A stretch of DNA of 64,000 nucleotides from Datisca glomerata (Eukaryota; Streptophyta; Magnoliopsida; Cucurbitales; Datiscaceae). Each line of letters opens with the position of its first letter. Position 1 is the first letter of the stretch. Positions 35,251 through 47,360 of this stretch are shown one piece after another. The notes beneath the pieces are model-generated. The model was not told the origin of the DNA, searched no databases, and worked only from the letters and a program-made list of their open reading frames with translations. Where the stretch lies: contig QANY01007891.1 of the NCBI GenBank assembly GCA_003255025.1, positions 1-64,000 on the forward strand. The letters are read 5' to 3'. The position numbers were made by a program, and so were the translations under genes.

Positions 35251-36394
35251 ATTGATAGTGGATGCTCGAGACATGACCGGTGATGGATCAAAACTTACTC
35301 AAATTTTTCAAAAGAAAGGGCATGTCACCTTTGGAGATGATAAGAAAGGCAAAATCATTGGTATTGGCTCCGTAAGTAATGACTATTCTCATACTATAGA
35401 TAAAATTCTACTTGTAGATGGTCTAAAACATTATTTACTTAGCATAAGTCAACTTTTTGATAAAAACTATAGAGTAATTTTTGAAAAGGATTTTTGTCTA
35501 ATTATAGATATAGTGTCAAATAAAATTTTATTTGTTGGACAAAGGGACCTAAATGTCTACACTATTGGTCTAAATGATTTCCAAAATTATAATGAAAAAT
35601 AGTTTCTAGTTTTTTACAATGATAGTTGGCTATGGCATAGAAGACTTGGGCATACTAGCATGAATTTATGTTCAAAAGCATCAAAAAATTATTTAGTAAA
35701 AGGTCTTCCAAAAATAAATTTTGTGAAAGACAAAATTTGTGATGCATGCCTAATGGGTAAACAAGTTAAGAGCTCTTTCAAATCAAAATATTTGGTGTCA
35801 ATCACTAGACCATTATAATTACTACACATGGATCTATTTGGCCCTTCAGAAATTACAATTCTTGGAGGTAAACACTATGCATTTGTCATAGTTGATGATT
35901 TTTCAAGATATACTTGGGTTTTATTTCTAAAAAATAAGGATGAAACTTTTAAAGTATTTACAAAGTTTTGCAAACTAGTTCAAAATAAAAAAGGTTTTAT
36001 ATTTTCAAAAATTAGAAGTGATCATGGTGGAGAATTTGAAAATAGAAACTTTGAAACTTTTTACGATGAAAATGATTTTTCACATGAGTTTTCTACTCCT
36101 AGAACTCCACAACAAAATGGTGTTGTTGAGAGGAAAAATTAGTCCCTACAAGAAATGGCAAGAACGATGATAAATGAGAATGGCTTACCTAAGTATTTTT
36201 GGGCCGAAGCAGTTAATACATCTTGTTACATTATGAATCGTGTTTTACTTAGACCTATTTTAAACAAAACCCCTTATGAACTTTGGAAAAACAAATTTCC
36301 TAATATTAGTTATTTTAAAGTTTTTGGGTGTAAATGTTTTATTTTATATAATAACGACAACCTTAGTAAGTTTGATTCTAAATCTGACTTATGA
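35228..36394 (+). pseudogene. Protease-integrase of element B
   Basis: 'KWYIDSGCSRH' is the protease site with D-S-G kept. A frameshift leads into 'MTGDGSKL' and the rest of the protease. The gag-pre-integrase 'WLWHRRLGHTS' follows. The integrase core has 'HMDLFGP', 'IRSDHGGEF' and 'QQNGVVERKN', so all three D-D-E residues are present. A stop follows directly after the Glu block, then 36,155-36,394 continues with 'WAEAVNTSCYIMNR' and 'VFGCKCF'. With few lesions, this is the best preserved domain in B. Confidence 0.85.
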
Positions 36395-38272
36395 ATCTTT
36401 TAGGATATTCTACATCTAGCAAAGCATATAGAGTTTATAATAGAAGAACATTAGTTGTGGAAGAATCCATGCATGTTGTCTTTGATGAATCTATTCCCTC
36501 TAACATCTTTTATGATCAAAATGATGAAATTATAAGAAAGGTAGAAAGGATTAATATCAATACTAATGAAGGATCAAGTCACTCTCCCTAAGAAAATGTC
36601 AAAGTACAAGATTGCAACCAACTTCCAAAAGAATGAAAGTTTGTAAAAGATCATAGAGAGGAGTCTCTTAGTGAGAGACATCAAAAGGGTTAAAGACCCT
36701 CTCTACGCTTCATAGTATTGGTAACGTTGCTTTTATTTCTCAACTTGAGCCTAAATCTTTTATAGAGGCCGAAAAAGATGAATATTGGATAGTTGCTATG
36801 CAGGAAAAACTTAATCAATTTGAAAGAAGTAATGTATAGGAACTTGTGTCTAAATCCTCTAAGCACTCGGTAATTGGTACTAAGTGGGTGTTTAGAAATA
36901 AAGTAGATGAAAATTGTATTGTTACTAGAAATAAAGCTAGATTAGTGACGCGAGAATATAATCAAGAAGAATGTATAGATTATGATGAAATTTTCACTCT
37001 CGTTGCTAGACTTGAGTCAATAAGAATGCTATTAGCTTTTGCATGTTTCAAAGATTTTATTTTATATCAAATGGATGTCAAGAGTGCCTTTTAAATGGAT
37101 ACATCATGGAGGAAGTTTATGTAGAACAACTTCCCCGTTTTCAAAGTTTGAATTTTTCAAATCACGTGTATAAACTTAAAAATGCTCTCTGTAGATTAAA
37201 ACAAGCTCCTAGAGCTTAGTCGAAAGGCTAAGTAAATTTCTTATTGATGATTGATTTAACATGGGTAAAATAGATAACACCCTCTTCATAAAATCAAAAG
37301 GCAACGATATCTTAATTGTCCAAATATATATATAGATGATATAATTTTTTGTGCACTAACGAATCTTTGTGTACGAATTTTGCAAGCTCTATGAGCAAGG
37401 AGTTTGAAATGAGCATGATGGGAGAATTGAATTTTTTTTCTTGGACTACAAATTAAGCAAATGAAGGATGGGATCTTTATATACCAAGAAAAATACACAA
37501 AGGATTTGCTCAAGAAGTTTGGTATGGAAAATGTGAAGGCTAGTAATTCTCTTATGAGTCCCACAACAAAGCTAGACAAATATGAGAAAGGTAAAGACGT
37601 CAATATAAATAAATATCGAGGTATGGTTGGATCTCTACTTTACTTAACTGCTAGTAGACTCGATACCATGTTTAGTGTATGTTTATATGCTCTTTTTCAA
37701 ACTTGTCCCAAAGAATCACATTTACAAGCTATTAAATAATGTTTAAGTATTTACTTGGAACAACTAAATTTGGCCTTTGGTATCCAAAATGTAATAATCT
37801 TGATTTAATTGAGTATTCTAATTCGTATTTTGCTGGGAGATTAACCGATAGAAAAAGTACAAGTGGTACATATCAATTTTTAAGACACTCACTTGTTTCT
37901 TAGTTTAGCAAAAAGTAAAATTTAGTAGCACTATCAACCGCTGAAACTGAATATATTTCTGTTGGTAGTTGTTGTGCTCAAATTTTGTGGATGAAGCAAA
38001 CTCTAAAACATTTTGGTTTAGTTTTTGAAAATGTTCCTATTAGATGTGATAGTACTAGCGTAATTAATGTACCCAAAAATCCTATTTTTCATTATCGTAC
38101 TAAGTATATAGATATAAGGCATCATTTTATTCGAGATCATGTGCAAAAATGAGATATTTCACTAGAGTTTGTAAATACTACAAATCAACTTGCAGGTATT
38201 TTCATAAAATCATCAAATGTTGAAAGTTTTTGTAAAAATAGGCTTGCTTTGGGAATTTTAGATATTAGTTAA
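36395..38272 (+). pseudogene. RT-RNase H of element B
   Basis: Integrase C-terminus is at 36,391-36,591 ('LGYSTSSKAYRVYNRRT'). The RT region includes 'VIGTKWVFRNKVDE', 'YQMDVKSAF', then broken sequence where the Y-V-D-D motif belongs (37,320-37,350, reading near 'IYIDD'-like DNA with stops). 'ELNFFLGLQIKQ', 'YRGMVGSLLYLTASR' and RNase H 'STAETEYIS' and 'IRCDSTSVIN' complete it. Many frameshifts and stops make the RT inactive. Confidence 0.8.
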
Positions 38273-38474
38273 ATTTTTTTTTACTTACCATGTCAAGATA
38301 AAAGTATTTTTCCTCATTATTATTGGTTTATTCTTTTTTATGATAACAAAGGGGAGAAAATAGAATGTGCGTAAGAGTTATATTTTTATCTTGATGGGTA
38401 AGCATATATTTAAGTGGAGTAAATTAAATTTATTTCATTAAATACACTTTTTTCTCAATGGTCTGTCATCATCA

Positions 38475-38487
38475 ATAAGGGGGAGAT
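38475..38487 (+). other. Polypurine tract of element B
   Basis: 'aataagggggaga' lies directly in front of the 3' LTR, the usual plus-strand primer of copia elements. Confidence 0.8.
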
Positions 38488-39136
38488 TGTTAGCCCTATA
38501 TTTGTATGATAGAACTTTTGATGATAACAAAACATTGACGTTGCTAATGAATTTAATCAAGTTTGCAGAGGTCATTGAAAAAATTACCACAAGACATTCC
38601 AATTGAAGATCATGAGAATATTTATTTTCATAGGAGCTCATAAAACATGAAGATTGAAGATCATTAAGATATGTACTTTAATGTAATTATTATTAGGAGC
38701 TTAGTCATTTTATTTGCCATTATTAAAACTCAATTTATCTAGGGATAATTATCTTAAAATTAAGTCTACATCCATAAAAAGTCTAAACATCAAAAATCAT
38801 ATCTCTCTTGCACAATAGATAAAATACATGAGATGGAGATAATGATAAAGCACAAACAAAATAAGTTTCAATTTCAAGTAGATAAAGAGAGATGAAGCTT
38901 ACCCAAATAGTTTTTTATCATATTGTGTTATTTTGGGTATGAGTTTTCTTTACTTTTTTTGTCAATGATTTTGTGTCCTTATTAAGGATGGAGTGTCATT
39001 TCCTTTGCCTATATTCAGAATTTAAAATTTTCTCTCCTAAAGCCCAACCTCCATCTCCTCTATAAATACATCAAATTTCTATTCACAAAACACAAATTCA
39101 TAGCCAAGAGTTTTGCTCTTAAAACTCTCTCAATAA
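38488..39136 (+). repeat. 3' LTR of element B, truncated
   Basis: It starts TGTTAGCCC and aligns with 29,756-30,375 at high identity. After 'aaaactctctcaata' it is cut at about 39,136 where the LTR of element D starts. The missing LTR tail was not found to the right of D. Confidence 0.85.
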
Positions 39137-39590
39137 TGATTGTTATGCGTAGAAGCACCAAAATTCATTTCCGAGTTGACTTAAATAGTTTGAAACCAGT
39201 TCCAAACACAATAGTCTCACTTTCTATGAAAAACGTCAAAACAAAGCATACAAAAACAATAAATATACAATAATCATAATACCAAATCAAACAAATAAGA
39301 GAAGAGAAGAAAGACGTAGATTTATGTGGTTTGACACTATCTACTCCACGGGTCGGGTTTTGATTTTTACTATAATCGAAATTCAAAAAGATTATTTTTG
39401 TCAAAAAAAAAATTCAACAAGATTACAAACGGTTATAACTCATAAAGTACGTGGGAGGAAACTATAAGTTTTCTTCTCTCACTCTCACTAAAAAAATATA
39501 AAAATAAACATTAGGTTAATATATCACATGGATGGATCGGGTTGGAATTAAAGCCAAACCCCAATAATATCCACATCTGGAGTTCCAACA
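39137..39590 (-). repeat. 3' LTR of element D
   Basis: Read on the minus strand it starts 'tgttggaactccagatgtgg' at 39,590 and ends '…cataacaatca' at 39,137. It carries about 75 bp near its end (39,150-39,225) that are absent from the other LTR. Confidence 0.7.
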
Positions 39591-41127
39591 AAATATCTAA
39601 CAAACAATGTGAATTGATCAAGCCGTCTCCAAATGCACCTTTAGGCACCGTGCACCTGGGGGTGCTCAAACATGTAAAAAAAATTTATCAAGTCTAAACA
39701 AGTATTGAACTTGTCCACATTCATCAAACAATGGTAAGAAGGGCATGAGCTTCACAAAATCGAGCAGGTATTTTTAAATTTCTCTTAGATTACTAAGAGC
39801 AATTGACTTTGGCTTCTGTTGAGGCTGTTGGTAAGATGCATCGCCCTCGTCTGAACTCAAATCCTCCGCATCCAAATAAACTAGAGAACAATTAGTTGTA
39901 GGAGCAGTTATTTCAGATTTCAGCGCAGTCTCAAACTCTACCCGTGGAACCTTCTTTTCTAACATAGATGACATCCAATATCACATCGTTGCTCAAAATT
40001 ATCTTCTTCTGTTCAGAACTCCAATATTTATATCATTTCACACCAAAGTTAAAGCCCAAGAAAATAGCTTTAGTGACTCTAAGATCCAACTTAGATTCCT
40101 TCACATGATAATATATAGCACATCTAAAACATGTAAGGAATCACACTCAGTAATGGGGTTTTCCAGACCATACCTCTAAGGGTGATTTACCCTCAATATC
40201 ATTTGAAGGTACGTTATTGATCAAATGACATGCATAGGTAACTGCCTCAGCCTAACAATATAAACAGAACATTTTATAAAAACCTTTATCCAACCTAGAA
40301 CTAACAATATCAATAGAACATTTTCTAACAAAGTACAATTCACACGTTCAGCTACTTCATTTTGTTGAGGTGTCTCTCTAATTGTGAGATGTCTCACTTT
40401 TCCCTAAACATTGCAAACATTAAAGCATTTTGATTTTTCTGCCAGCCTGAGTCCTAATCATTTTCTTCCAAGTATGAAATACATTCAATACTTCATCCTT
40501 GCATCGCATGATATAAGCCCTAAACTTTCCTCAAGAGAAGCCATCAGCAAATGTTACATACCAACTACCACTGCACCACCGAAAGATGAAGTTTGCATAA
40601 GTCCCCAAACATTTGTGCGAATATATACCCTTCGAGCAATGAAGTGCGACCTTCGAGCAATGAAGTGTGGCACATAAATTGACTCTAGTATGATTGTCCA
40701 AAATAGAATGCTCACAAAAAAAAAGTTTACCTATCTTGGCACCTTTCAACAAACCTTGCCTCACAAGTATCTACAAGCAATTTTTCACCTGCATTTCCCA
40801 AATGCATATGCAAAAGTCGGGTACTATGATGAGTAACGTCTTCAGAATCCCAAGAAACTGTGGTTGTCCTTGCAAGAACCAGTGCACCTGAAATCACCTT
40901 CAAAGATCTACCTTCCGTTATGACTTTGAAATCCTTTGATTCTAATGCCCTAGTGAGATAAGATTCTTCTTCAAATGTGGGACATATAAAAAATCAGACA
41001 ACTCGTACTAACCCATCATGCATTTTAAATCGAATGTTATCTCTCTTTTATTTTGCAGGCACTATCATTACTCATCAAAACGACACCTCCACCCAAATAT
41101 GTGAACCTGTGGTAGATGATGAACTAG
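39591..41127 (-). pseudogene. Protease-integrase remnant of element D
   Basis: On the minus strand, from the right: a degenerate protease region, 'IRFKMHDGLVRVV', 'LLHMHLGNAGEKLL', 'GLLKGAKIGKLFFCEH' (gag-pre-integrase). Then 'TWKKMIRTQAGRKIKML', a shifted 'TPQQNEVAERVN' with the catalytic Glu, and 'KLDLRVTKAIFLGF'. Last is an acidic/Gln-rich linker (39,974-39,774) where RT should begin. The order matches Tnt1/Tork-type copia. Stops and shifts are numerous. RT and RNase H are deleted. Confidence 0.75.
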
Positions 41128-41589
41128 CTAAGACAAACTCTTTTTCTTCATCTCGAGCAATATTAGCACTAGGCTTTTCTTTTCCCTATTTTTCAAATTG
41201 GGACAGTTTCTTCTAATGCTATTTACCATGAAAAAAGGCCCACTCATCTTTCGCAATCCTCCTATTAGAGGATTCACCTCTTCATTTTGAATGATAAAGC
41301 TACATTTATGTCCCAAATTTCTACTCACGAATCTCCCCTTATTATCAACGCTAGCTTGTGCATTTGAATCCATATTAACATGTTTATCCTTCTTCTGATA
41401 TTCATCTCCATCAAAGTATTAAACACATCATAATATTTGATCAAATCTTCACATAAGGCAAAAATTTAATAAAAATAAAGTTTCATCTTCATCTTCAATT
41501 TTAACATCCAAAATTTGTAAATCTACTAAAATTGTATTGTAATCATTTAAGTGACCCGACATAGTAGTACTTGACTTGTATTAAATAAA
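41128..41589 (-). pseudogene. Gag of element D, C-terminal part
   Basis: The minus strand reads 'SGHLNDYNTILVDLQILD' and 'KIEDEDETLFLL', the conserved second half of a Tnt1-type gag. A knuckle remnant 'SIRRNCPNLKNREKK' follows, with the first Cys pair lost. The gag stops at 41,589, the MULE insertion point. Confidence 0.8.
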
Positions 41590-41678
41590 TGATTTTTTGT
41601 TAAACTGGACCCCTATACTAACTGTTTTGCATAAATAGATGCTACACTAATTTTTGCTTACCTTGACCCCGGGCCCAC
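41590..41678 (+). repeat. Left terminal inverted repeat of the MULE
   Basis: About 89 bp, matching the reverse complement of 51,323-51,412 with scattered mismatches. The outermost bases are 'tgattttttgtt'. Confidence 0.9.
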
Positions 41679-41834
41679 CATCAATTCAAAATCGTTCTGT
41701 GAAGTTGCCAAAAAACCCTTCACGAATTTCAAACGACGGCTAAAAAAAGTGATGTTTACACTTTTTCATTACACGAAACCCCACCCCTTCATTTTCCTCA
41801 CTTGCACTTCCCCATTTCTCTCTTATTGTTACTA

Positions 41835-41940
41835 TCTCTCTCGAAGTCGCAGCATAGCTCTCTCTCTCGAAATCGCAGCATCTCTCTCTCTCTCTCTCTC
41901 ACGAAGTCGTAGCATCTCTCTCTCTCTCTCTGCAAATGCT
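41835..41940 (+). repeat. CT-rich microsatellite block
   Basis: Runs of (CT)n are separated by 'cgaaatcgcagcat'-type phrases repeated about five times. It lies in the presumed 5' leader of the protease-side gene, where pyrimidine-rich leaders are common. Confidence 0.8.
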
Positions 41941-42174
41941 TGAGTTTTCGTCTCCCACAATAAGGAAAAACAACAAAGTAAGTTTTCGGGTTTCTTAGGG
42001 TTTTTTCTGGATTTCTGCGTTTCTATTTTTTGTGGATGTCTGAATAATAACAAGGTTGTTTATTTGGGTTTCTAAAAAAAATTCTGGGTTTTTGAGTGTT
42101 TTTTTCCTCCTGGGTTTTTTAGTATTTTTTTTTAGTTTTTAAGATTCTGGTCTTGGTGAGTGTCTATTTTCTAG

Positions 42175-42625
42175 GCTACACGAAGGTCATGTAAAGCTCG
42201 TGTAGGCTACACGAAGGTCGTGTAAGCCTCGTGTAGGTTACACGAGGGTCGTGTAAAACTAGTGTACGCTACACGAGGGTCATGTAACCCTCGTATACAC
42301 TACACAAGGACTACACGAGGATCGTGTAAGCCTCCTGTAGGCTACACGAGGGTCGTGTAAGCCTCGTGTAGGCTACAGGAGGGTCGTGTAAGCCTCGTGT
42401 TGGCTACATGAGGGTCGTGTAAGCCTCATGTACACTACACAAGGATCGTGTTATACACGAGGCTTACATGTCCCTCGTGTAAGTCTCGTGTAAGTCTCGT
42501 GTAGAATACACGAGGGTCGTGTACCCATCATGTAGACTACCCGAGAGTCGTGTACCTCTCATGTAGGCTACACAAGGACTACACGAGGGGCGTGTACCCC
42601 TCGTGTAGTCTACATGAATACTACA
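42175..42625. repeat. Palindromic CACGAGG/CGTGTAG repeat cluster 1
   Basis: About a dozen units of roughly 36 bp such as 'ggctacacgagggtcgtgta' plus 'agcctcgtgta'. Each unit contains complementary 'tacacgag' and 'ctcgtgta' arms, so the cluster can fold on either strand. It ends about 55 bp upstream of the first protease-side exon. Related clusters lie at 43,640-43,895, 45,245-45,500, 45,850-45,945, 46,715-47,360, 48,610-48,755, 49,075-49,205 and 50,545-50,925. Confidence 0.9.
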
Positions 42626-43639
42626 CAATCATCATGTACATTTCCTGATCTTATATATGCCTTGAATATTTTACAGGTTATGGCTTCATCAAAGATACAA
42701 CTAAGATACGTCCATGACGCTAACAGTATTCCAAAAGAAAGGGTCAATGCAAAGTGCAATACCCACTGCATAGAGGTTATCAAGACCAAGCTGACAGCTA
42801 CTCAACTCTCTCTATTTCGGGAGACATGTTTTGGTCATCTCTTTGATCTCTCATCCTTGAAGTTTTCAGCAACTGTGTGCCACTAGGTGCTGGCCAGGGA
42901 GGCCGAATATGTGAACGGCATTCCATCTAAGGAAGAGATACATTTCTCATCAATAAAGAGTCATTGTGCTTCTCCAAGAAGGAGTTAGGGAAAGAGAACA
43001 GTACCCTAATTGATAAGAGATGGTTGGTTTTGGTTGACGATCTTGAAGCCTTCAACCAATATCCGTGGGGAGACCTCTCGTTCTCCAAAATAATGAAATC
43101 ATTATTAGCTGTGAAGAATATAAATGTTGTTTTTGGTGATCTTAAATATCTAGAAAAAATAAAAAAAAAACACGGAATTCCCCTCCATTGTTCATGGGTA
43201 TTCACTCAATGGATGACCATTTTCCTTCCAGGTATAATTTATTTAATTCTATGTAGTGATGTATTGGATTATTTATGTGTTGAATACTGAATTACTCTCT
43301 TTTATTTAAATAGGCATGGGTATTTGAAACTATCTCCTTAGTGGGTAGTTTGTATGGTAACCAGGTTTCGATCAAGGTGCCAAAGATTCTCAAGTGGTGT
43401 CCGACCAGGATAGTACCGGTTGAGAATCTAGAAAAAGAAATCTTTTCGAAAGAGAATGTATGTTGGTGAATTACGATGACAAGTTAATTTATATATTACT
43501 TTCTCATATACTAATTTATATTTCTTGCATTCTAGTTAACAATTCTTTCCTTGGTCCCTACTGAGGAGGGAGAAGAAAAAAGCGTATGGAGATCAATAGT
43601 TGGATAGAAGGTATGTTCAAAATCATCTTCTTCTTCTTG

Positions 43640-43895
43640 AACACGGACCTCGTGTAGTCATCGTGTAAACTACACAATGGTTACACTAACTTCGTGTAAT
43701 CACTGTATAGTCTACATGATGGTTACACTGATCTCGTCTAATCATCATGTAGTCTACACGATTACTACACATGATCCGTGTAACCAATCCTACACGATGA
43801 CTACATGGACCTCATATAACCATCATGTAGTCTGCACGATGACTTTACGGGCATCGTGTAACCATCATGTACTCTACACGATGTTCGTATAACCG
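43640..43895. repeat. Palindromic CACGATG/CATCGTGTAG repeat cluster 2
   Basis: Units such as 'ctacacgatgg', 'ttacactgacctcgtgtaa' and 'tcatcgtgtagtc' occur in an intron-like interval of the protease-side gene. The motif variant differs from cluster 1 (GATG in place of GAGG). Confidence 0.85.
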
Positions 43896-44282
43896 ATCTG
43901 TATTCACATTTTCTCTATTTTGTCTGCCTAATCTTAATATTACAAGCTTTTTTAGTCGATGCTTCCTCAGTCAACCTTTCCAGTAGAAGATGAGGCTAAT
44001 GAGAAGGATGAGGCCATTGAAAAGGAAGATGAGAAGAAGAAAAGGAAGAGGTCTGAAGAGGCCATTGAAAAAACAGAGGAGAAGAAGGTTGTGTCCAAGA
44101 AGTTCAGTGGACATGAAGATTGGGTGAGGAAATGTCTGATTGGAATGGACAAAAAGATCACTTCAATGGATAAGAAGATTATATCCATGCAATCAGATAT
44201 TTCTTTTGCAATTTCCCAAATCAAAATTTTGATGGATCATCTGGTAACATCGAGGCCAGATGATTACTCATTCTATCCTTGA

Positions 44283-45080
44283 TCTGACGGGGAGGAGATG
44301 GAGATTAAGAAGGAAGAGAAAAAAATGAAGAAGGAAAGATAAATGAAAAAGAAGAACATATGGTAGAGAAAGAAGAAGAAGAGGAGATGGTGGGAGAGAA
44401 GGAAAAAGAAGAAGAAAATGAAAAAGAAAAAGATGAAGAAGGAAGAAGAAGCGAAGGTCAAAGAAGAAGGAAGAGAAGAAGAATGACAGAATGATGAAAA
44501 AGAAGAATATATGGTAGAGAAGGAAGAACAAGTGGAGATGGTGGGAGATAAGGAAAAATAAGAAGAAAATGATGAAGAGAAGGAAGAAGTAAAAGAAGAA
44601 GCAAAGGAAGAAGAAGAAGAAGAGAATGGAGGTAATAAGGAGAAGGAAGATGGGGAAAAAAGAAGGAGAGAAAACAGAAAAAGAAGAAGAAAAATATGAA
44701 AAAACAAAAAGAAGCAAAAGAAGAACAAAAATAAGAAGAAGCAATGGAAGAAGGAGAAAAGGAAGAAAAAAAAATAGAAGAAAAAGACATACAAGAGAAG
44801 AATAAGCTGAAAATAAAGAAGGGAAGAAGGTAAAGAGGAAGAAAAATGAAGAAATAAAAATAGAAGAAGAAAATAAAGCAGAAGAAGATGAAAAGGAAGA
44901 AGAAACAAAGAAAGAAGTCGATAATATCTGCATTGATGGATTCGGTTCGGTCAATGGAGTAGTCCAACGATGGAGAAGAAGAGCTCAACTTCCTTGGGGA
45001 ACTTAATAAGAGGAAGACAAAATGATCTCGAGTCCTCGAGTCACCTAATTGGGAAACCAAAAAGGTTGAAAAGAAGAAGC
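44283..45080 (+). repeat. Long GAA-rich purine tract
   Basis: About 800 bp, mostly A and G on the + strand, made of irregular GAAGAA(A/G) repeats. It follows the coiled-coil exon (43,956-44,282) after a stop and would encode Lys/Glu-rich peptide in any frame. The minus strand gives long Phe/Ser/Leu-rich open frames (up to 228 codons) that I regard as composition artefacts. It is probably an expanded acidic/basic linker of the Ulp1-type gene. Confidence 0.8.
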
Positions 45081-45244
45081 AGCAAAAGAAAAAATCTTAT
45101 GCTAATATCGTTGCAAAAATGGACATCAAACATTTTCAAGCATATGGTGATGTATCTTCAGAGAATGAAGCACGTTTTAAAGCCTGGTTCAAATCCCCAA
45201 GGGCAAACTAAGTTCTATAATTTTCTGGTACACTACTTCTTCTC

Positions 45245-45500
45245 ACGATGGCTAAAGTGATCTCGTGTAGCCATCGTGTATACTACAAGATGGTTACTCT
45301 AACCTCGTCTAGTCATCGTGTAGTATACATGATAGTTACACTGACACCATGTAGCCATCATGTATACTACACGATGGTTAAACTGACATCGTGTAGTCAT
45401 CGTGTATACTACACGATGGTTACATTGACCTCGTGTATCCATCGTATAATATACGTGATGGCTACACTGACATCGTGTAACCAACATGTAGTAATCCAAT
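45245..45500. repeat. Palindromic repeat cluster 3
   Basis: Units like 'catcgtgtatactacacgatggtta', about 34-44 bp, lie between the GAA tract and the next protease exon. Open frames on both strands here are shadows of the repeat. Confidence 0.85.
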
Positions 45501-45849
45501 CGTGTACCTAATTTTGATCTATAAATGCGTCGTACAAGAACGAGAAAGTAGACGTTGGATTTTACACCCTTGATCTTACCTGGTTCAAAAAACTAGTCTG
45601 TTCACATTATCAATGGCTAGAGTCAAATGTAAAAAGTTATTTATAATCTTTTTTAATGTGGTATTTAAAATAATTATAAATATCTTAACTAATTTTTATT
45701 ACATTGTAGCATATCGATGCATACCTTGAGCTCATGAGGAGGGATTTGCAAGAGTACAACCCTCATATCAGAATCAGTGTTGGTGATTTGATTCTGCAAG
45801 TAAGTAAGATTTGTTGGTGATTTGATTTTGAACTTAAAAAAGTGCACAT

Positions 45850-45945
45850 TGTAGTATACACGAGGCCTTCACGGGCCCCGTGTAGACTTCGTGTAGTCTA
45901 TATGAGGCCTTCACGGGCCTCGTATAGACTTTGTGTAGACATCCT
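45850..45945. repeat. Palindromic repeat cluster 4 (intron)
   Basis: Two units of 'acacgaggccttcacgggcc' and 'cgtgtagactt' lie in the intron between 45,799 and the protease-domain exon. Confidence 0.75.
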
Positions 45946-46714
45946 GCTATTTTTATTGACGTTGAGGATTTAAATTTTTTCTGTGACATTACAGGAGAAC
46001 TTGTTTGGCCGAATGGTAGAGTTTGAATAAGATCTCACGGGCTGGGATATTGACGTTGATGATCAGCTCCGGTACCTGGTCCTCAGCTTGCAGACAAATT
46101 TTGGAAGAAGCTGGGAACAGTCGGATAAGGTTATCTTTCCAATGAATGTGAACCGGAGTCATTGGATTGTGGTTGAGATTGATTTGATTGGCCAGTGTAT
46201 TCGTATTCATAACTCCATGAACACGCCATATCAACGCTCCTTGTACAATGAAATAATGAAACATTTCATGAAGATTGTCCCTCGGCTTCTTCAAATGATG
46301 AACATATATGAGAGAAGACAGGAGGTTAATCCTAATGATGAGTGGAAATATGAGATCATGAAGTATCCACGACAAGAGAATGGGTAAGTGAAATATACAT
46401 TTTTTTGAAAGTCTACTTAAAATTTCATACATATTATTTAATTTTGTTTTTGCATTTCATGTGTCTTGTAGGTTCGATTGTGGGGTATTCATCCTTAAGT
46501 TTGTCGAAGCCCTCGCATATAGGAAGAATCTCTAAGAAATAACTTAACAACAAATGCCAGAATATCAAAGACGAATTACGATTAAGTTATTTGCACGTGG
46601 CAATGTTAAACCAAAATAATTTTGATATATTTTATGGATTTTTATTTTAGTTTAAAATAATTTTGATATATTTTATACCCTCAATTTGTAAATTATTTAC
46701 TATGTGTTTAGTGC

Positions 46715-47360
46715 AAGCTTCATGTAGCCGACACGATGACTTCACGGGCATCGTGTAGACTACAAAATAACTTCACAGGCATCGTAGGCTTCATGTAGAC
46801 TACAAAATGATTTCATGGGCATCATGTAGTGTACATGATGGCTTTATATAGCTTACACGATGACTTCACAGGTATCGTGTAGACTTAGTGTAGACTACAT
46901 GATGACTTCACGGGCATCATGTATACTACAAAATGATTTCACGGGCATTGTGTAGTCATCGTGTAATGTACACGAGGGCTTTATGTAGCCTACACGATAA
47001 CTTCACGAGCATCGTTTAGGCTTAGTGTAAACTACACGATGCCTTCACATGCATCGTGTAGTTATCGTGTAGACTACAAAATGATTTCACGGGTATCGTG
47101 TAGTGTACATGAGGGTTTTATGTAGCCTACACGATGAATTCACGAACATTGTGTAGGCTTAGTGTAAACTACACGATGACTTCACGGGCATCGTGTAGGC
47201 TTAGTGTAAACTACACGATGACTTCACAGGCATAGTGTAGGCTTTGTGTAAACTACACGATAACTTCACAGACATCGTGTAGACTTAGTGCAAACTACAC
47301 GATGACTTCACGGGCATCATATAGGCTTAGTGTAGAATACATGATGAATTCATGGGCATT
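46715..47360. repeat. Palindromic repeat cluster 5, the largest, between the two convergent genes
   Basis: About 14 units of roughly 42 bp such as 'ctacacgatgacttcacggg' plus 'catcgtgtaggcttagtgtaa'. It fills the gap between the 3' ends of the protease gene (46,535) and the transposase gene (about 47,480). The arms 'acacgatg' and 'catcgtgt' are complementary within each unit. Confidence 0.9.

Larger units (their letters stand above)
42680..46535 (+). pseudogene. MULE-borne DUF1985 / Ulp1-like cysteine protease gene (C48), damaged
   Basis: Exon-like blocks with GT-AG ends are 42,680-43,231 (DUF1985-like, 'LEAFNQYPWGDLSF'), 43,314-43,457 ('AWVFETISLVGSLYG'), about 43,536-43,611, 43,956-44,282 (Lys/Glu coiled coil), 45,5xx-45,6xx ('VGFYTLDLTWFKKL'), 45,711-45,799, 45,995-46,383 and 46,472-46,535. 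The protease domain has 'NRSHWIVVEI' (catalytic His), 'IRIHNSMN' (Asn where the catalytic Asp normally sits) and 'RQENGFDCGVFILKF' (oxyanion Gln and catalytic Cys). Lesions include a stop at 42,884, a frameshift near 42,960 and a stop in 'VEFE*DL'. Members cleave SUMO-like substrates. Here activity is doubtful. Confidence 0.85.

Noticed and set aside
44268..45060. Long minus-strand open frames (200-228 codons) rich in Phe, Ser and Leu
   Set aside because: They are the antisense of a GAA-rich purine tract. TTC/CTT/TCT codons cannot be stops, so long frames arise from composition alone. No domain or hydrophobic pattern beyond the repeat.
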